The notes under the pieces are model-generated. The model was given only the letters and a program-made list of their open reading frames with translations. It was not told the DNA's origin and ran no database searches. A DNA stretch of 64,000 nucleotides, from contig JAULSR010000001.1 of the NCBI GenBank assembly GCA_030512295.1, positions 7,463,001 to 7,527,000 on the forward strand, written 5' to 3'. Shown piece after piece: positions 1 to 12,938 of this stretch. Position 1 is the stretch's first letter; each line of letters opens with the position of its first letter. This stretch comes from Bombardia bombarda. Its lineage: Eukaryota > Ascomycota > Sordariomycetes > Sordariales > Lasiosphaeriaceae. Both the position numbers and the translations under genes were made by a program.

Positions 1-2
1 CG

Positions 3-587
3 CTCGAGGGAGTTGTCGAGGGCCCTGACTGGCCCAAAGACGCAAAATGGAGGCCAGTCTCGACAGTGGTGGAGCAACGAAAGAGTATCTTCAACTGGGA
101 ATCACCATACCACCTAGCATACCCCGGAGACGATGTAGTCGAGCAGGGGCCATCGCCATCGCCATCTCCGCCTCCAGCATCGGCTCTGGCACCAGCACCA
201 GCTCTGGTACCAACACCAACACCAGCAGCTCCCGCCGCCGCCCTAGTTCCGGCTCCAAGTCCAACGCCATCTCCGCGACCCCGAGAATCACAATCCAGGA
301 TCTCGCTGACCCCGTCGCGACTCTTTGAGCTGCAGGGGTCAGACCGTCAGCCGGCAGAAATCGGGACAGAGATACCGGTGGAATTGGGTGACCCTCCATC
401 GCCAGAGGCACCACCAATACACGAGCCGACCGCCGCACAGCTATATGGGGGAGCGGCTGGACAGAGATCGACCCGGGCGACTCACCTCGCGGGCTGCGAC
501 CAGCGCCTCGGAGGTAGCCCCGTTGATGGCAGCATCTGTACTTGCTGCCACTGTGTCAGGTCTTTGCTCCGAATCATGTTCAAATGA
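3..587 (+). CDS. 3' end of an unknown gene, cut by the left edge
   Basis: One frame is open from the first bases of the window to a TGA at 585-587. No ATG opens it inside the window, so this would be the C-terminal part of a gene starting further left. The visible part reads as a short ordinary stretch (FNWESPYHLAYPGDD) followed by a Pro/Ala/Ser repeat region (PSPSPSPPPASALAPAPAL) and a Cys-containing tail. I recognise no domain. The proline repeat comes from CCA/GCA-type repeats, so the open frame could partly be a low-complexity accident; two other frames are also open here. An intron inside the segment is possible. Function unknown. Confidence 0.35.
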   Translation, partial: LEGVVEGPDWPKDAKWRPVSTVVEQRKSIFNWESPYHLAYPGDDVVEQGPSPSPSPPPASALAPAPALVPTPTPAAPAAALVPAPSPTPSPRPRESQSRISLTPSRLFELQGSDRQPAEIGTEIPVELGDPPSPEAPPIHEPTAAQLYGGAAGQRSTRATHLAGCDQRLGGSPVDGSICTCCHCVRSLLRIMFK

Positions 588-2289
588 GGGGTTTGTGTGC
601 TTCGGGTTTTCTTTTTTCTTATCAAGAAAAAGAAAACCCAGCCCGTCATTGTACATAAAAATGATAACTGACAAATGACGGGTGTGATTTGGTCTGGTGC
701 GGTGTAGGCGTGGCGTGGCGTGGCGTATTTGGCGCGATATGATACACTTTGCGGAAATCACTGCATTCTTGGTTGCAATTAGCATTTGTGGGCGGCGTTA
801 AGAGGAGGGTGTGGACTGGGCTGGGCAGTCCCCCATCAATGTTCTTGGGTTCTTAAATTTAGTTCTACCTATTTGTCGTGGGTCTACCATGGGTTGATTT
901 AGCAACAGCGTGTTTTAGTTCAATGTCTTCCCGCTCTTTTGGAATAAGTCCAATATGTGAACCATAACCTGCTCCGTTGAGCCGGTGGACTGATTGCCCT
1001 GCGTTCAACTTCAGAATGGACGAACGGCTGGCCACACTGCCGAACATGGTATTGCGAGGAACTATTGGCAGGCCATGCAGGCAGGCTACGCACCGGCGTG
1101 CATCAGATATCGCAGATGGCTTTCCCACCTACCTGTCGACAAACCTATCGACCTCCCTACCTGGCTTTAGTTGCTTGCCAACCTCGAAAACTCGCTCACC
1201 TGCCTACATAGGCGAGCTAGATTGATCGGTGAATGACGGTCCCCCGCAGTGACGTAGCTTACATGATGGGTGGACGTTGAAGATAGAGTAGAGGGACGGA
1301 CATTATAAAAAAAGAAAGATAATATATCAAACATCTGATGCCTGACATGGCAACCCGCTGGCGTGGAGGGGGTTTGGGAATGGAAGTCTGGGACAGGAAC
1401 CACGGCTCGGCATGACAAGCGGTCTTCCCGGTGGGCCCATTGCCGCCGTTTTGCGCATTCCAGAGGGTCCCATGGCCTGCTAGGGTGCTCATGTAGGTAG
1501 CCCCTGGCTTGCAAGTCGCTGTAGTCCAATCGAGGCACCTGAAAGCTGCCCGGGTTCGGGTATGCTCCCCGTCACCGCCCACCGCGCGTGAAACCTTGTC
1601 TGCCTGGGCTACCTTGGGTAGGTCGAATCGTCGAGCTTTGCCAATCCCATTCCACCTGTCCTGTCGGTTATCGCTTGGACTGCCAGTGCCCGGGCTGCAG
1701 CTTCCCATCTCTCAAGGTTTCATCCATCATGAAATCGAGCTGCTGCCGAAGGGAAGGGGCGAACGAAGTACACCTTGGTACCCTCCCGCCCGCCATTTCC
1801 CCCACCGTCCTACCTTACCCACCCCGCACCTGTCCATAAGCATTCCTTCCTGCACCTGTCATTGATCAAGCAAAGTTCCGGAGAAACACACAGAGAGTTC
1901 CAGTCTATCACCGCCCCGTCTGCAATACATCGTCTATCGTCCCCCATAAAAGGCCATGGCTATATAGACCACGCGAGCTGTGCGCTTGATCGCCGCAAAG
2001 TGTCTCTCGCTTCTTTCACCTTTCACTTTAACCTTTGTGGCGTGCGCTTTTTGCCCCTTCTGCTCTTCCCTTTTAGGGAATCCTGAATTTTTACCCCAGC
2101 TGCATCAAAAGTTACATTGGTACACACCCATCTGTCTTGGATATTTTTTCTTGCTTTCTGCACAATCCTACCTCTTTGCCCACCTCGCTCAAACGTGTTG
2201 AAGACGTTGTCTCCTGACCAAGAAACCACCTGCTGGCTCAATTTCAGTCAAGGTGAAGAACCGGGTACTGAACCCTGCGACAAACAGTC
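588..2289. other. Intergenic region and ABC transporter promoter/leader
   Basis: No supported gene. It holds a short GTGGC tandem repeat near 708-724. Before the transporter there is a likely core promoter with TATATAG at 1961-1967, just after CATAAAAGG, followed by a CT-rich stretch (about 2000-2090) that is typical of fungal transcription starts. Confidence 0.5.
1961..1967 (+). promoter_or_regulatory. TATA-like box for the ABC transporter
   Basis: TATATAG preceded by CATAAAAGG and followed by a CT-rich tract before the inferred ATG at 2290. Position and composition fit a TATA-containing fungal promoter; no transcript start is known. Confidence 0.4.
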
Positions 2290-5200
2290 ATGGAGTGGTC
2301 ATCTATCGGAACGACAGCAGATTGGAAGATTGGCCTGTTGTGGCCGTGCTACAGCTGCTGCAAGTCCTTTTGGGTAAGTGGCTCTTGCACTACTACAACC
2401 GCATTTTTTGTGTCTGTTTCGCGTCACCCATTCGTCGGATGAGATCGGTTTTGGGGGACGACAGACGGGTTTATGGGACAGGTGCAATGCGCCGCAGCCA
2501 GGCAGGCGTCCTGTTCGCCATAGTCGTCTCTCGAGTGGGCGGCGCATGTCGAGCATCATCTCCCATCCCATCTCGATCCGTGCCCCTTTCTCTGTCTTCT
2601 TCCAGCTGCTCGTTGTCTGGGTTCGGGAGAGGCACGCGCGCAGCAGCATCCTTTCTGCGAGTCACGCGGCATTGCATATGCTTGCTTCGTCCCTCTCTAT
2701 TACACCACCTGTATTGCCTTTTTTGGTCCCCTCTTCCAACCCCTCCCCATGTCCCACATCCGATTCGATCTTCAAGAGTTGCACAGCATCTGCTAGGAAG
2801 CGCACACGAGGCTAACGGGTACGACCCCGCCACCGCAGATACCGTCTTTGGGCACATTTGGACCCCAGTGTCTTGGGGTCGTCGGACACATCCCGCTATG
2901 GACCTCGATATTGACTCTTGTGCTCCGTTACGCGCTGGGCCGCAGCCCGCTGTGGCTGAGGTATCGCCCTCAATGGCTGCGCCGGTTTAACGCCGAAGAG
3001 CTTGTCGACACCCACGAGATCAGAGCCAGGAAGAAGACCCTGACGCCATGGACTATTAGCCTGCTTCTCTTGAGCATCGTGGCTGCAGTACTCCATGGCG
3101 GCGCTGTTGCCGCTGTGCTCTGGCAGGATTTAGTCCAAGTTCGGGCTCTAACTCAACTTTGTCTCATACCAGTAATTCCAAATGTGAGTTTTGGAACTCG
3201 TACCTACGTTGTAACATGTCATGATATGCAGATAGCTAATCCATCTTGGAATACAGCTGGTCTCTATCCTTATCCTTCTGATAGACCGCTCCAGGACTGT
3301 CCCTGGAGCTGTGCTAATCATCAACGCCGTGCTCTTTGTCGTTCAACTGTCCATTCTTGTCCTTGTTCCTGGCATCGTTCAACTCGGCTGGTTGGCAGTC
3401 ATCACATTAGCCAGCGGCGTGTGCCTTCCCTTGGTGTCTCTTATCGTCATGGCTAATATGCCATTGAGAGACCCGCTGTTGGGACGCGACGGAATTGGCA
3501 AACCCTTTACCGCGCCATCATTCAACGAACGGAGTCCTGAAGATGTTATCACGTTGTGGCAATGGATGACAGTATCCTGGATGGCACCCCTGATCTCCAT
3601 TGGATACAAGCGGCAGCTTCACAATGAAGATGTTTGGTCTTTGATGTATGAATGTCAGCACAGCCGGCTGCATCTCCTGTTCCGCGACCTAACCGGAAGC
3701 GTCCTCGTTCGTTTGCTCAAGGCAAACGGCCTCGACTTGATCACCATAACGAGCCTGGGCGTTCTAGAGACGTCGATTGAAATGGCAGAGCCTGTTTTAC
3801 TCAAGCAACTGCTCTCCGCACTGACGTCCACATCACCAGACACACGAAGAGCTGTTATCTATGCCAGCTTGACACTGTTTGGCAGACTGGTCAAAACCCA
3901 GTCCGGAGTCTTTGGCATTTGGTTTCAGCGACGAACATATGAAAGAGCCCGGGGAGAGCTAATCACAATGATTTACGAGAAAACCCTCCGTCGAAAGGCA
4001 TTCACTTTCCCCAACAGCCAAGGCCCTTCGGAGTTGGTGGCTGGTAGACAGTCGACAGAGTCGGGTACTTCAAGTTCGACGACACTAACAGACGACGAAT
4101 CGGACAATAGCGACGAGACTTTACAAAACGAACCACGGCAGTCGAGGCTCGAGTCCTTCACCTCATGGTGGAAGGAGAAGCGCCAGCAAATACAACGCAT
4201 AAGAGCGATGCCGTTATTGCCCAACTCAGTCGATGAGGACGGACCAGCATCAACTGGCAAGATCTTAAACTTATTGCGTAACGACGCCTACGAGGTTGCG
4301 CAACGGTTTTGGGAATTTCCAAACATTTTCACCTACCCGATTAGATTTGCCATCTCCGTCATGCTTGTCTGGAAGATTTTAGGCCCTGCAGCGCTTTCGG
4401 GTATTCTGATACTGATTGCTGGCATGTGCGTAAACGGTGTCTTTATGCGTATCTTCGCTCACGTGGAGCGAGTCCGCCGCGGTATCACCGACGTCAAGCT
4501 ACAGAGGACCAGTCAGTTCGTCGAGTCCATCAGGCACCTGCGGTGGTATGATTGGCAAAATGCCTGGCTGTCTCAGATCATGGAGAGTCGCCGTTCCGAG
4601 CTGATGAAGCGCAACATTAGCAATGTCATCATGAAGTCCATCGGCTTCGTAAACTCGCTCGCAGCCTACATGTTCCCCGTGGCTGGCTTCATGGCCTACA
4701 CGTTGGCCACCGGAAAGCCCCTGACGGTAGACATCGCCTTCCCCGCGCTTGACCTGTTTAGTATGCTGCAGAACAGCCTACGTGAACTCCCGGGACTGGT
4801 TATGACCTTGATGAATGCCAGGGTGTCAATGGTGCGTATCGAAAGGTTCATGCTTGAGCCCGACAAGGAGGATCCGGACGAGGATGATGCTCTCGGACCG
4901 CCTGGTGAACTGGAAATCAGCATTAAGGGCGCCTCATTCTCTTGGCCCGGCTCTGCGAGGACGGTTCTCCAAGATGTGTCACTGGAGTGCAAGCAGGGCC
5001 TGACGGTCGTCTGTGGCAAAGTCGGCATCGGAAAGACGGCGCTGCTGCAGGCTATCTTGGGTGAGCTCGACCATCACGGGGGCGAGAAGTCGGTACCATC
5101 TGAGATGATTGGGTATTGTGCCCAGACTGCGTGGCTCGAAAGTATGACTATTCGCAAGAATATCCTGTTTTCCACTCCTTACGACCATACAAGATACTGG

Positions 5201-7558
5201 CAGGTCATGGAGGCCTGCTGTCTTGTGGAGGATATCAACAAGTTCAAGTCCAGGGACCTCACCTCAATTGGAGAGAATGGCGTCGGGCTGTCGGGTGGAC
5301 AGCGCGCCCGCGTCGCGCTCGCAAGAGCCGTCTACAGCCGGGCACGTATCCTGCTTTTGGATGACCCCATTGCCGCCTTGGACCATCAAACAGCCGAGAG
5401 TATCTTGCGCAACCTGTTTGCAGACAAGAACTCTCCTTTAATGGCTGGTCGTTTGGTTGTCTTTGTGACACACCGCGTCGACATCATCACCCAATATGCT
5501 TACCAAGTTGTCGACGTTGTCGACGGCGGACAGACCAAGACGTTCAACAGGAAAGAGCTGGAGAATAACCAGGAGCAACTGGCATTGCTAGCCGCTGCCA
5601 CAGCTGTTGCTGATGAACAGGCTGCGGCAAAAGCACTGGCAGGTCACAGCGAAACCATTAACGAAGACGATGAGGCCTCAGAGGAGTTTATGGAGGAGGA
5701 GTTCCGCGCCCACGGTGGAGTAATGGCCTCTGTCTACTGGAAATACGTAAAGGCTGGTCGACTCTGGTGGTGGGCTTCTCTGATTATCTCTTCTATCCTC
5801 TTCCGTATCGCCAAGGTCGCGTACTTTTGGTTCCTAAAGGAGTGGGGCGCACAGTACGACAACGATAACAAAAACAGCACATCACAGTCTTTTATGGTCC
5901 AGAGCCACAATGGCGGTTACGATGGACATTTCCTTGTTCAGGATCTGCATAGCGGTCCTCAGCGGCATGTCACGCAGCAGACATCTGACAGCAGCTGGAT
6001 CGATTTGGGGCACTACCTACCCTCACCAAGCGTTGATGTTCATCCCTGGCTCTTCTGGTTCGGCGTCATCTCAATGGCGCAGGTGCTCACACAGACCATG
6101 TCCGACATATCCCTCATTGTCATCATCTACAAGGCCGGCAAAAACCTCTTCGAGCAGGCTATGCAACGCGTCAGCAACGCAACCTTCCGCTTCTACGACG
6201 TTACGCCTGTGGGTCGGCTCATGAACAGGCTGACATCTGATATGGGCACAGTTGATGGGCAGATTGCAGACCAACTAATGCAGGTAGCCACATACATGAT
6301 CAGCTGGCTGTCGTCGGTCATTATTATCGGTACTGCCACGCCCTTGTTTTTTGTCCTGAGCATCGCCATGACAGCTGTCTTTGTCTTGGTCTTCGACCGT
6401 TTTTTGCCTACATCGCAGTCTCTGCGTCGTCTTGAAACGGTCTCGCTCTCACCGCTGATGTCCAACTTTGGCACTCTTGTCGAGGGACTGACAACGGTGC
6501 GCGCATACCGGGCTCAACCTTACTTCCAGCAGCGCATCATTGCCAACTGTGATTCGTTCCAGAAGATGGATCACATCTATTGGTCCCTACAGGCGTGGCT
6601 GCAGTTCCGTTTCGACCTTCTGTCGGCGCTGACCACATTCGCTCTTACTCTTACAGCCGTTTACTCAGGCCTTTCCAGCGGCTCCGTTGGGTTTGTTCTG
6701 GCAGCCGCATCCAACTTTGTTCAGAGCACACACAACCTCTGCCGCCGCTACGGCGAGATGCAGATGCAGTTTGTTAGCGTTGAACGTGTCATCGAGCTTC
6801 TAAGCCTTGAGCAAGAGCCTACCGGTACTAAAAAGCCACCAGCTGCCTGGCCGGGGTACAATGATGAAATCATTTTTGACAACGTCACGCTGCGATATGC
6901 GCCAGGCCTGGACGCGGTGCTGCACGGAGCCAGCTTTACCGTGCCCGGTGGCGCAAACGTGGCCGTGACAGGCAGGACGGGGTCCGGCAAGACCACCCTC
7001 GCCCTGAGCCTGCTCGGCACCATGCATCCCGACTGTGGTACCGGCGGCACCATCCACATCGGAAACGTCGACCTGGCCAGCGTCGACAAGCACGCCCTTC
7101 GCAGGAACATTACCTTTGTCGCCCAGGACCCGGTGCTGTTTCCAGGCACGTTGCGCGACAACCTCGACCCGCTGAGCGAGCACAGCGAGGCGGAACGCGC
7201 CAGCGTTCTGGAAAGGATCCTGGGCGGAGGCGGCGACAACACCGACTCTAGCTTCCAGTTCACACTTGATAGCAAGGTAGATGGTGGTGGCAAGAATCTC
7301 AGCCAGGGCCAGCGCCAACTCATTGGTCTCGGTCGTGCTATTCTTCGTCGCAGCCCTCTTGTCATCATGGACGAGGCGACGGCGTCGATTGACGCGGAAA
7401 CAGCATCGTATATCCAACGGCTGCTAAAGGAGGAGCTTAAGCACAGCACGGTCATGACGATTGCCCACAAGGCGGAAGCCGTGAGAGACGCGGATTTCGA
7501 AATTGTGCTAGATAGGGGGAGGGTTGTCAAGGCAGGGCCAAGGCAGCCCTCCTCTTGA
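2290..7558 (+). CDS. ABCC/MRP-type ABC transporter
   Basis: Full-size ATP-driven exporter of the C (MRP) family, expected to move conjugates or drugs across the plasma or vacuolar membrane. Proposed exons are 2290-2373, 2839-3183 and 3257-7558, giving about 1576 residues. The second intron (3184-3256) is clear. The first (GTAAGT at 2374 to CCGCAG at 2838, with a GCTAAC branch site) is inferred, so the first 28 residues are uncertain. Order: N-terminal membrane segments, TMD1, NBD1, TMD2, NBD2. NBD1 has Walker A GKVGIGKT (about residue 730), LSGGQ, and Walker B ILLLDD with Asp in place of the catalytic Glu, as is usual in ABCC NBD1. NBD2 has GRTGSGKTT, the variant signature LSQGQ, IMDEATASID, and AHK at the H-loop. 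NBD2 is therefore the likely hydrolytic site. The substrate cannot be told. Confidence 0.9.
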
Positions 7559-10500
7559 TTTTTGGATCATCGTGATCTGAATTGCTATTTTACCTGTTCT
7601 GGATCATCTACTAATGATATATGGCCTTATTTGTTACGAACGAAAGTATCGGTTAATATATGGTACACCAGGTTGGATTTGGAGTTGTACATTTCTTTCT
7701 GTTTTTTCTTTCTGTTTCTGATTTACAAAAGAAAAAGTTGTCCATCTAAGTGGTAGATGGACAGATCGGAAATCATCATGTACCTAGGTATAGCGATCTT
7801 GCGTCCTTCTAGGGATGGAAAAAAAGTTGTCATTGCATTGTTAGTAACTACTGTTGGAGTCCTGCCAGGGATATACGACTAGTTTCTTACGGGATAGCTG
7901 TTTTAGCGTTGCTTACTACTTGCATGCATGGCCATGATACCCAGACTTGAGGTCAGGTGGAGGATGATATCGTGTATTGGATTTTTGATGTGGTTGTTCA
8001 GAAGCAAGGCCGTGAGGGCAATGAAGGATACTATTGTGAGGTGGTACGAGAAGTAGTGGGAGATCTTTTTCTTTTTCTTTTTTGAAATCTTTGTTTTCAT
8101 TCAGCATACGAAGCGCAACCCATGTAAGCGAGAGTCAGTGAATAGATAATGTGTGCTGTATGGATCACGCTGTTCTTGGATTGAAAAGGTCGTCGTCGAC
8201 TGGGTAAGTAACCATGAATTTAGTGGTACTTGAGGGATAAGTTGGGAAGTATAGGTCGGAGGACAGAGCAGGAAAAGGAAACGGAAACTTACCACCTTGT
8301 AACAACAGCGTAAGTTTGAGTGTAGACATGTTCATCGTCCCGATGATTTTATACGAGAGAAGGACGAACTTGTGACGCAAGCGAGTTTCAGGTTCACTGT
8401 TCACGAGCTTTTCCGTAGCAAGGGTATGATAGATCACTACACAAGTACGAGCTTAATCTACAAGCATGGCCAGGCAGCACTTATGTAGGTAGTGTAGCAG
8501 TTTCCAAAGCAGGCATATTTTTTTTATACGGGAAAGGGTACTTCAATCACGCATCTCCGAAAGTCTCGTGCATGTTCTGTTACTCAAGATATGAATTTTG
8601 AAGTGAGGTCTTATTCAGAACTCTGTCATCTTGAGAACCATGATGTCGATCATCATGCCCAACAGCGTGTAGGCTTCAGGTAAACAATGCTCTTAGTTCC
8701 CAGCAGTGATATCGACATAGGTCGTTATCAGTTCCTTCATATTAAAGTTCTTTAACCCCCTTAGTGATATTGGGTTGTATATAGACGGTTGGCTACCTAG
8801 ACAGAATAATTTTCAACATCCTTAGAGCCGCTGAAAAGGCCTTTCGAGGTCCTGTGTGCAGAATCATCCCTCAAGGGCAGGAGTGTGCAACACTCAAGAC
8901 CGGAAAGTCTGTATCAACAAACAGATATCATGAGCACCTAATCAAACAGTCAGTTGCATGATATCCTTAATTCCGAACCAACCTCCCGGATTTTGAGCAA
9001 TACGAGAGTAGGAAGGTAGCCAGCCCATGGAAGTTGGTATCAATAGCTATCCATCCATAACTGAGTGGCTGACCCAACTGCTACCCGGCTACCGGCTACC
9101 GAGCGGGAATCCCTTTCTTTCTTTCTCTTGAAGGATCCACCAGGCTGGCAACATAAAGGCAGTAAGACGGGACGGGAAGGTATGAATTTGCTTAAAACAA
9201 CCTCATTCGGGATGTTTGCCTTTCATGTATGTACAAAGTACGTAATTACCAGTCTCCAAGCTCTCTCTTTCTCCATCCAGCTTTACGAAGTAACCTTCTA
9301 GGTAGGGGTTAGCGAATGCCAAGTTTTGATTGCATCTCAGCTAACCCTGGTACGGATACTAGGGTAGGTTGCCAAGAATACGATGAGGAGACAACCCGTG
9401 ATGAAAGTGTTTCTGAGGCACGGAAATATTGGAGAGGCGCGACCACCGATCAAGACCAGGACCAGATCGAATTTGTGCTAAGGGATGGTAGTAAGGTAGC
9501 TGTTGGCTCTATTAGTAGAACCGATGTTCCAAAGAAAAGCTTCTGCACGCGGCACAGGCCGTTGTGCGTGTGGTTGTTGTGGCTTGCTTGTTGTTTCGGA
9601 AAGGGATTGTTACATGTGATGACGAGCTACCTACCTACAAGATGGAAGCTGTTTTGACCAAGCATGCAATGACAACTAACCGCGGCCCAGAGCGTATGGC
9701 TGTCCGTCGATATCCGCGTGAATGGTTCCGACCTCCAGGAATGGAAGAGTCCGAGCATTGCCAACTCACTGACACACACGCACACCGCGTGCAAAAGATG
9801 TGTGTGTGTGTGTGTGTGCTGGGCAACCGGCGTCACTTGAGCAAAAAAAAATTCGAGCAAGACCCTGAACCGAGTTTTTCCATGGTTGTGATGCAACATT
9901 GCATGTGGTCTCGCCTGACTAGCCACTCAGCTGCGCGCGCCTGCATTGCGCTACCCTTTTTACTGGTGACTTTATCTGGGGGAACCCAGAGGCTGAGGGG
10001 TCATTTGCACCAGCCATGACAGGTCACTAAGGCAAGGTACGGTGTGTGTGTCTGCGTCGGCATTGACTGGGGTGGCGGACTGGGCAGGACGGCAAATACG
10101 AGAATGGACGAGAATGAAGCCAAATGGAAGCAAGACAGTTTAAGATGGTAACGGACGATGGCTTGTCAGGGGGGTAGCTGGGAGAGATGGGCTGCACTAA
10201 CAGCGGGGATTGGGGAGTAGCATTTCTTTTTGGGTGTAGGTAGAATTGAGGTTCTTGGCGCCTGTTCATTTGAATCATACAATGGGAAGCTACGGATACA
10301 GTGGAGGTTCGTTGCTTCCCGAGATGCATGTTTCTTTCTCGCCGTTGGGGCGCATCGCTCTTGCCCTTTTTGTGCCCGCTGCTAAGTCTAAGTCTCTTTG
10401 ATGCTTTCCATGTTTCGAGCAAAGCGCGGCGGGGGGTGATGGGTTATGGGCGTTGGGGGCGGGCATTCTTGGTTCGTGCCTGCCGTGCCTGTCGTGCCTG

Positions 10501-11078
10501 CCGTGTGCCGCCGACGCCGACCAGCGCAACGCAACGTCAAGCTGCCACTGCAATCTCCACCACGTTCTCGGTGGCTTTGAGGTTGCACGATCGAGTCTGC
10601 TCAGAGCCCCTGTTGGTCACTGCTCTCTGGCGACCGCGTCAACGGCGCGGGAAACCCCAGGTTTTTGGGGGCCCTTGCAGCCCTTGCAAGCTGACCGATT
10701 TTAGTAACGTCAAAGGTGTCAGGCAGGCCTGTGCCGGGCTGGACCGAGCCCGAAATACAACCTCGTATCCCCAACCAAGAGCTGCGTATCCGTCAGAGGC
10801 TGTATCGGGTTTGGCTCTGTGGTAATGCCCAGGACCCCAAGGGTCTTGTGCCCAAGTCTTTGGGGGAGCAGCCGTATCATCCATCACATAAGGGACTCAC
10901 CACGTCCTGTTCCCTCTTGCTGCACCCAGACTGATCTGGTTCCTGTTTCTCTTCCAAGGTCAAGAACTTCCTGCAGTCGCTCGTTTGGCTTGCTTTCTGC
11001 TGTCTGTTTGTTTATTTCGCACACCACTCTCGCTTTTGCAACCCGTCAGTCGTTTACTACCCACCTAGGTATACCAAA
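7559..11078. other. Gene-free stretch of 3.5 kb
   Basis: I see no convincing gene on either strand. Open frames here are short, lack family resemblance and have no coherent splice pattern. The stretch contains one TACCTAGGTA palindrome (7791-7800) and a TG microsatellite with a nearby AC-rich stretch (9770-9818). Its right part is the promoter and leader of the wall-protein gene at 11079. Confidence 0.45.
9770..9818. repeat. AC-rich stretch followed by a (TG)n microsatellite
   Basis: An ACACACACGCACAC stretch is followed within about 20 bases by (TG)10, so the two arms could pair as a hairpin. It is a simple repeat with no coding role. Confidence 0.7.
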
Positions 11079-12089
11079 ATGCGTACCTTTACCACTCTCG
11101 CTATAGGAGCCTTGTCTCTCGGTCTGGCTAGCGCCTGGGATTATCCCGATTGCGTATAACTCACCTCCCCAGCTTTAACTTGATACAAAAAGCTAACATC
11201 AAGATAGGACCCCGATAACTGCTATAGAGAGATGACAGACCCTCGCTTTGCTGCTGAAGCTGTGGAATTTTGCCCTGGCTTTCTGGCCACCACCATCACC
11301 GACTCGTCGGCCATTCCCGATGACTTTGAGAACTGCGGCGGCGACGTCACTGCCGTGAGCTCCGCCTGCTCGTGCATCACCTACACAGCTACAGCCACGG
11401 CGACGACTACCGCACCGACCCTGTCTTCGACCTCGGACTCGACAGAACCAACCACCAGCCCGCCGTCCACATCGGTCACGGTCGAGTGGCCACCCCTGCC
11501 CACGCCTACCACGACCGTCACCGAACCCACCGCCTCCACCACCGAGACCGAGGAGCCGACCTCGTCGTCCACCGCGTCTAGCACCCCGCCGAGCGTGTCA
11601 TCCACCGTAACAGCCTCCACCGTCTCCCCAACAACCACCATCACATCTTCCGGCACCACCATCACCGGTACCACCGTCGTCTCCTCTGAGTCGAGTGTCG
11701 AGTACACGACCAGCACTATCCTGAGCACTACGACAAGAACCGTCACGTCGTGCGCCCCGACCGTGACCAACTGCCCCGCCCAGAGCACTACCGTCACCAC
11801 CGAGATCATCACCATCGGCACTACTGTCTGTCCTGTATCGACAACCGTGTCGATTCCCAGTGGCAGTGAGGGCGGCAGCAGCAGCGGCGTACCGAGCACC
11901 CTGATCACCACGAGTCCTCCCCTCGTCTCGATAACGTCCGTCGGCACTATCACTACTCGTGTGACCAGTGGGTCACCGGCTACTACGACGACCACTGGCT
12001 TGCCCGTCACTGCTGGTGCTGGGCGTGTTGCGAGGGGTGTCGAGGTTGCTGCGGCTGCGGCGGGCTTTGTTGTTGCTGCTCTGTTGTAG
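11079..12089 (+). CDS. Secreted Ser/Thr-rich GPI-type cell-wall protein
   Basis: Exons 11079-11153 and 11208-12089. The intron (GTATAA to ATAG, GCTAAC branch) is phase 0 and joins the signal-peptide exon in frame to the rest, giving about 318 residues. Residues 1-19 form a signal peptide (MRTFTTLAIGALSLGLASA). A short Cys-containing domain follows (DNCYREMTDPRFAAEA...FCPGF...SACSC), a pattern common at the N-terminus of fungal extracellular proteins. Then comes about 180 residues of Thr/Ser/Pro, expected to be heavily O-glycosylated. The C-terminus ends in a hydrophobic tail (GFVVAALL) after small residues, as in GPI-anchor signals. Role inferred: structural or adhesive wall protein. Function beyond that is unknown. 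Confidence 0.75.
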
Positions 12090-12938
12090 GCGGTGTTTAG
12101 CTTAGGGGGAACATGTGTGGACTGCTTTAGATATATGTTCCATCTTATGATGTGGCTCTGGGTGAAAATGAAAAACATTAAGCATTCTATTGTTATTTTT
12201 CTGATTAAGCTTGGATATCTAACTTTGTGATGGCGAAAAATTTGACAAAGAGTAGGATCTATAGATGTATATAGATGAAAGTCTTGATCTAGTAGCTGGT
12301 ACATAATGCACTTCGTTTCGATTCTTGTACTCTTGTGCAACTTGACGCACTGCGTACGTGTAAAAGTATGTCTTACCAAGGGGCGCTCACGAGTCCTGTG
12401 ATTTGTACTATGCATTAAGCTTAATAGCTGGCAATAATTCTTTTTTAGTTCCACCTTGCAGACAGCAAAGCACGGTTTATGTAACGGTACCTAGATTACT
12501 TCCAGTCTCATATACATAAATGTAACGAGCAGTTCAAACCAAGAATTGAATTAGCTAACCTGAAGATCATATATCCCTTAGCTATACCACTTGCGACATA
12601 AACACACATTGTGATGCATGTATTCATTCTAGAAGTACACGCACTTATTACACAGTACGTATATGTAGTCCTACGCGCCCAGAAGGGGAATAGTACCAAG
12701 CCACTATAATTATTTCCATATGCACAAATAGTGCTCAGTCAATGCATGGCACAGCACAACCAACAACTGTCATGCTGTTATCGATAAGGCAGGCCACAGG
12801 CCTATGGGAGCGTCCACAACAAAGGACGACGAACGTCTTCAATCTCTCTCTCGCCATCTCTCTCTCGCCAATTCCTACGCCCACTCCCACTCTCACCTCA
12901 CAACCCACGGCAATATTTCGTCGGGTTGGGCAGCCATA
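12090..12938. other. Intergenic, AT-rich
   Basis: 3' flank of the wall-protein gene and promoter of the P450 gene. CTCTCTCTCGCC tracts lie at 12840-12875, shortly before the P450 start codon. No gene seen. Confidence 0.5.

Noticed and set aside
7559..11078. Small open frames (60-150 codons) in the 3.5-kb gap
   Set aside because: No signal peptide with a plausible mature part, no domain, no splice pattern; several span simple repeats.
11381..12454. 357-codon minus-strand frame over the wall-protein gene
   Set aside because: Val/Gly/Thr repeats that are the complement of the Ser/Thr-rich domain; the plus strand has the signal peptide, intron and GPI tail.
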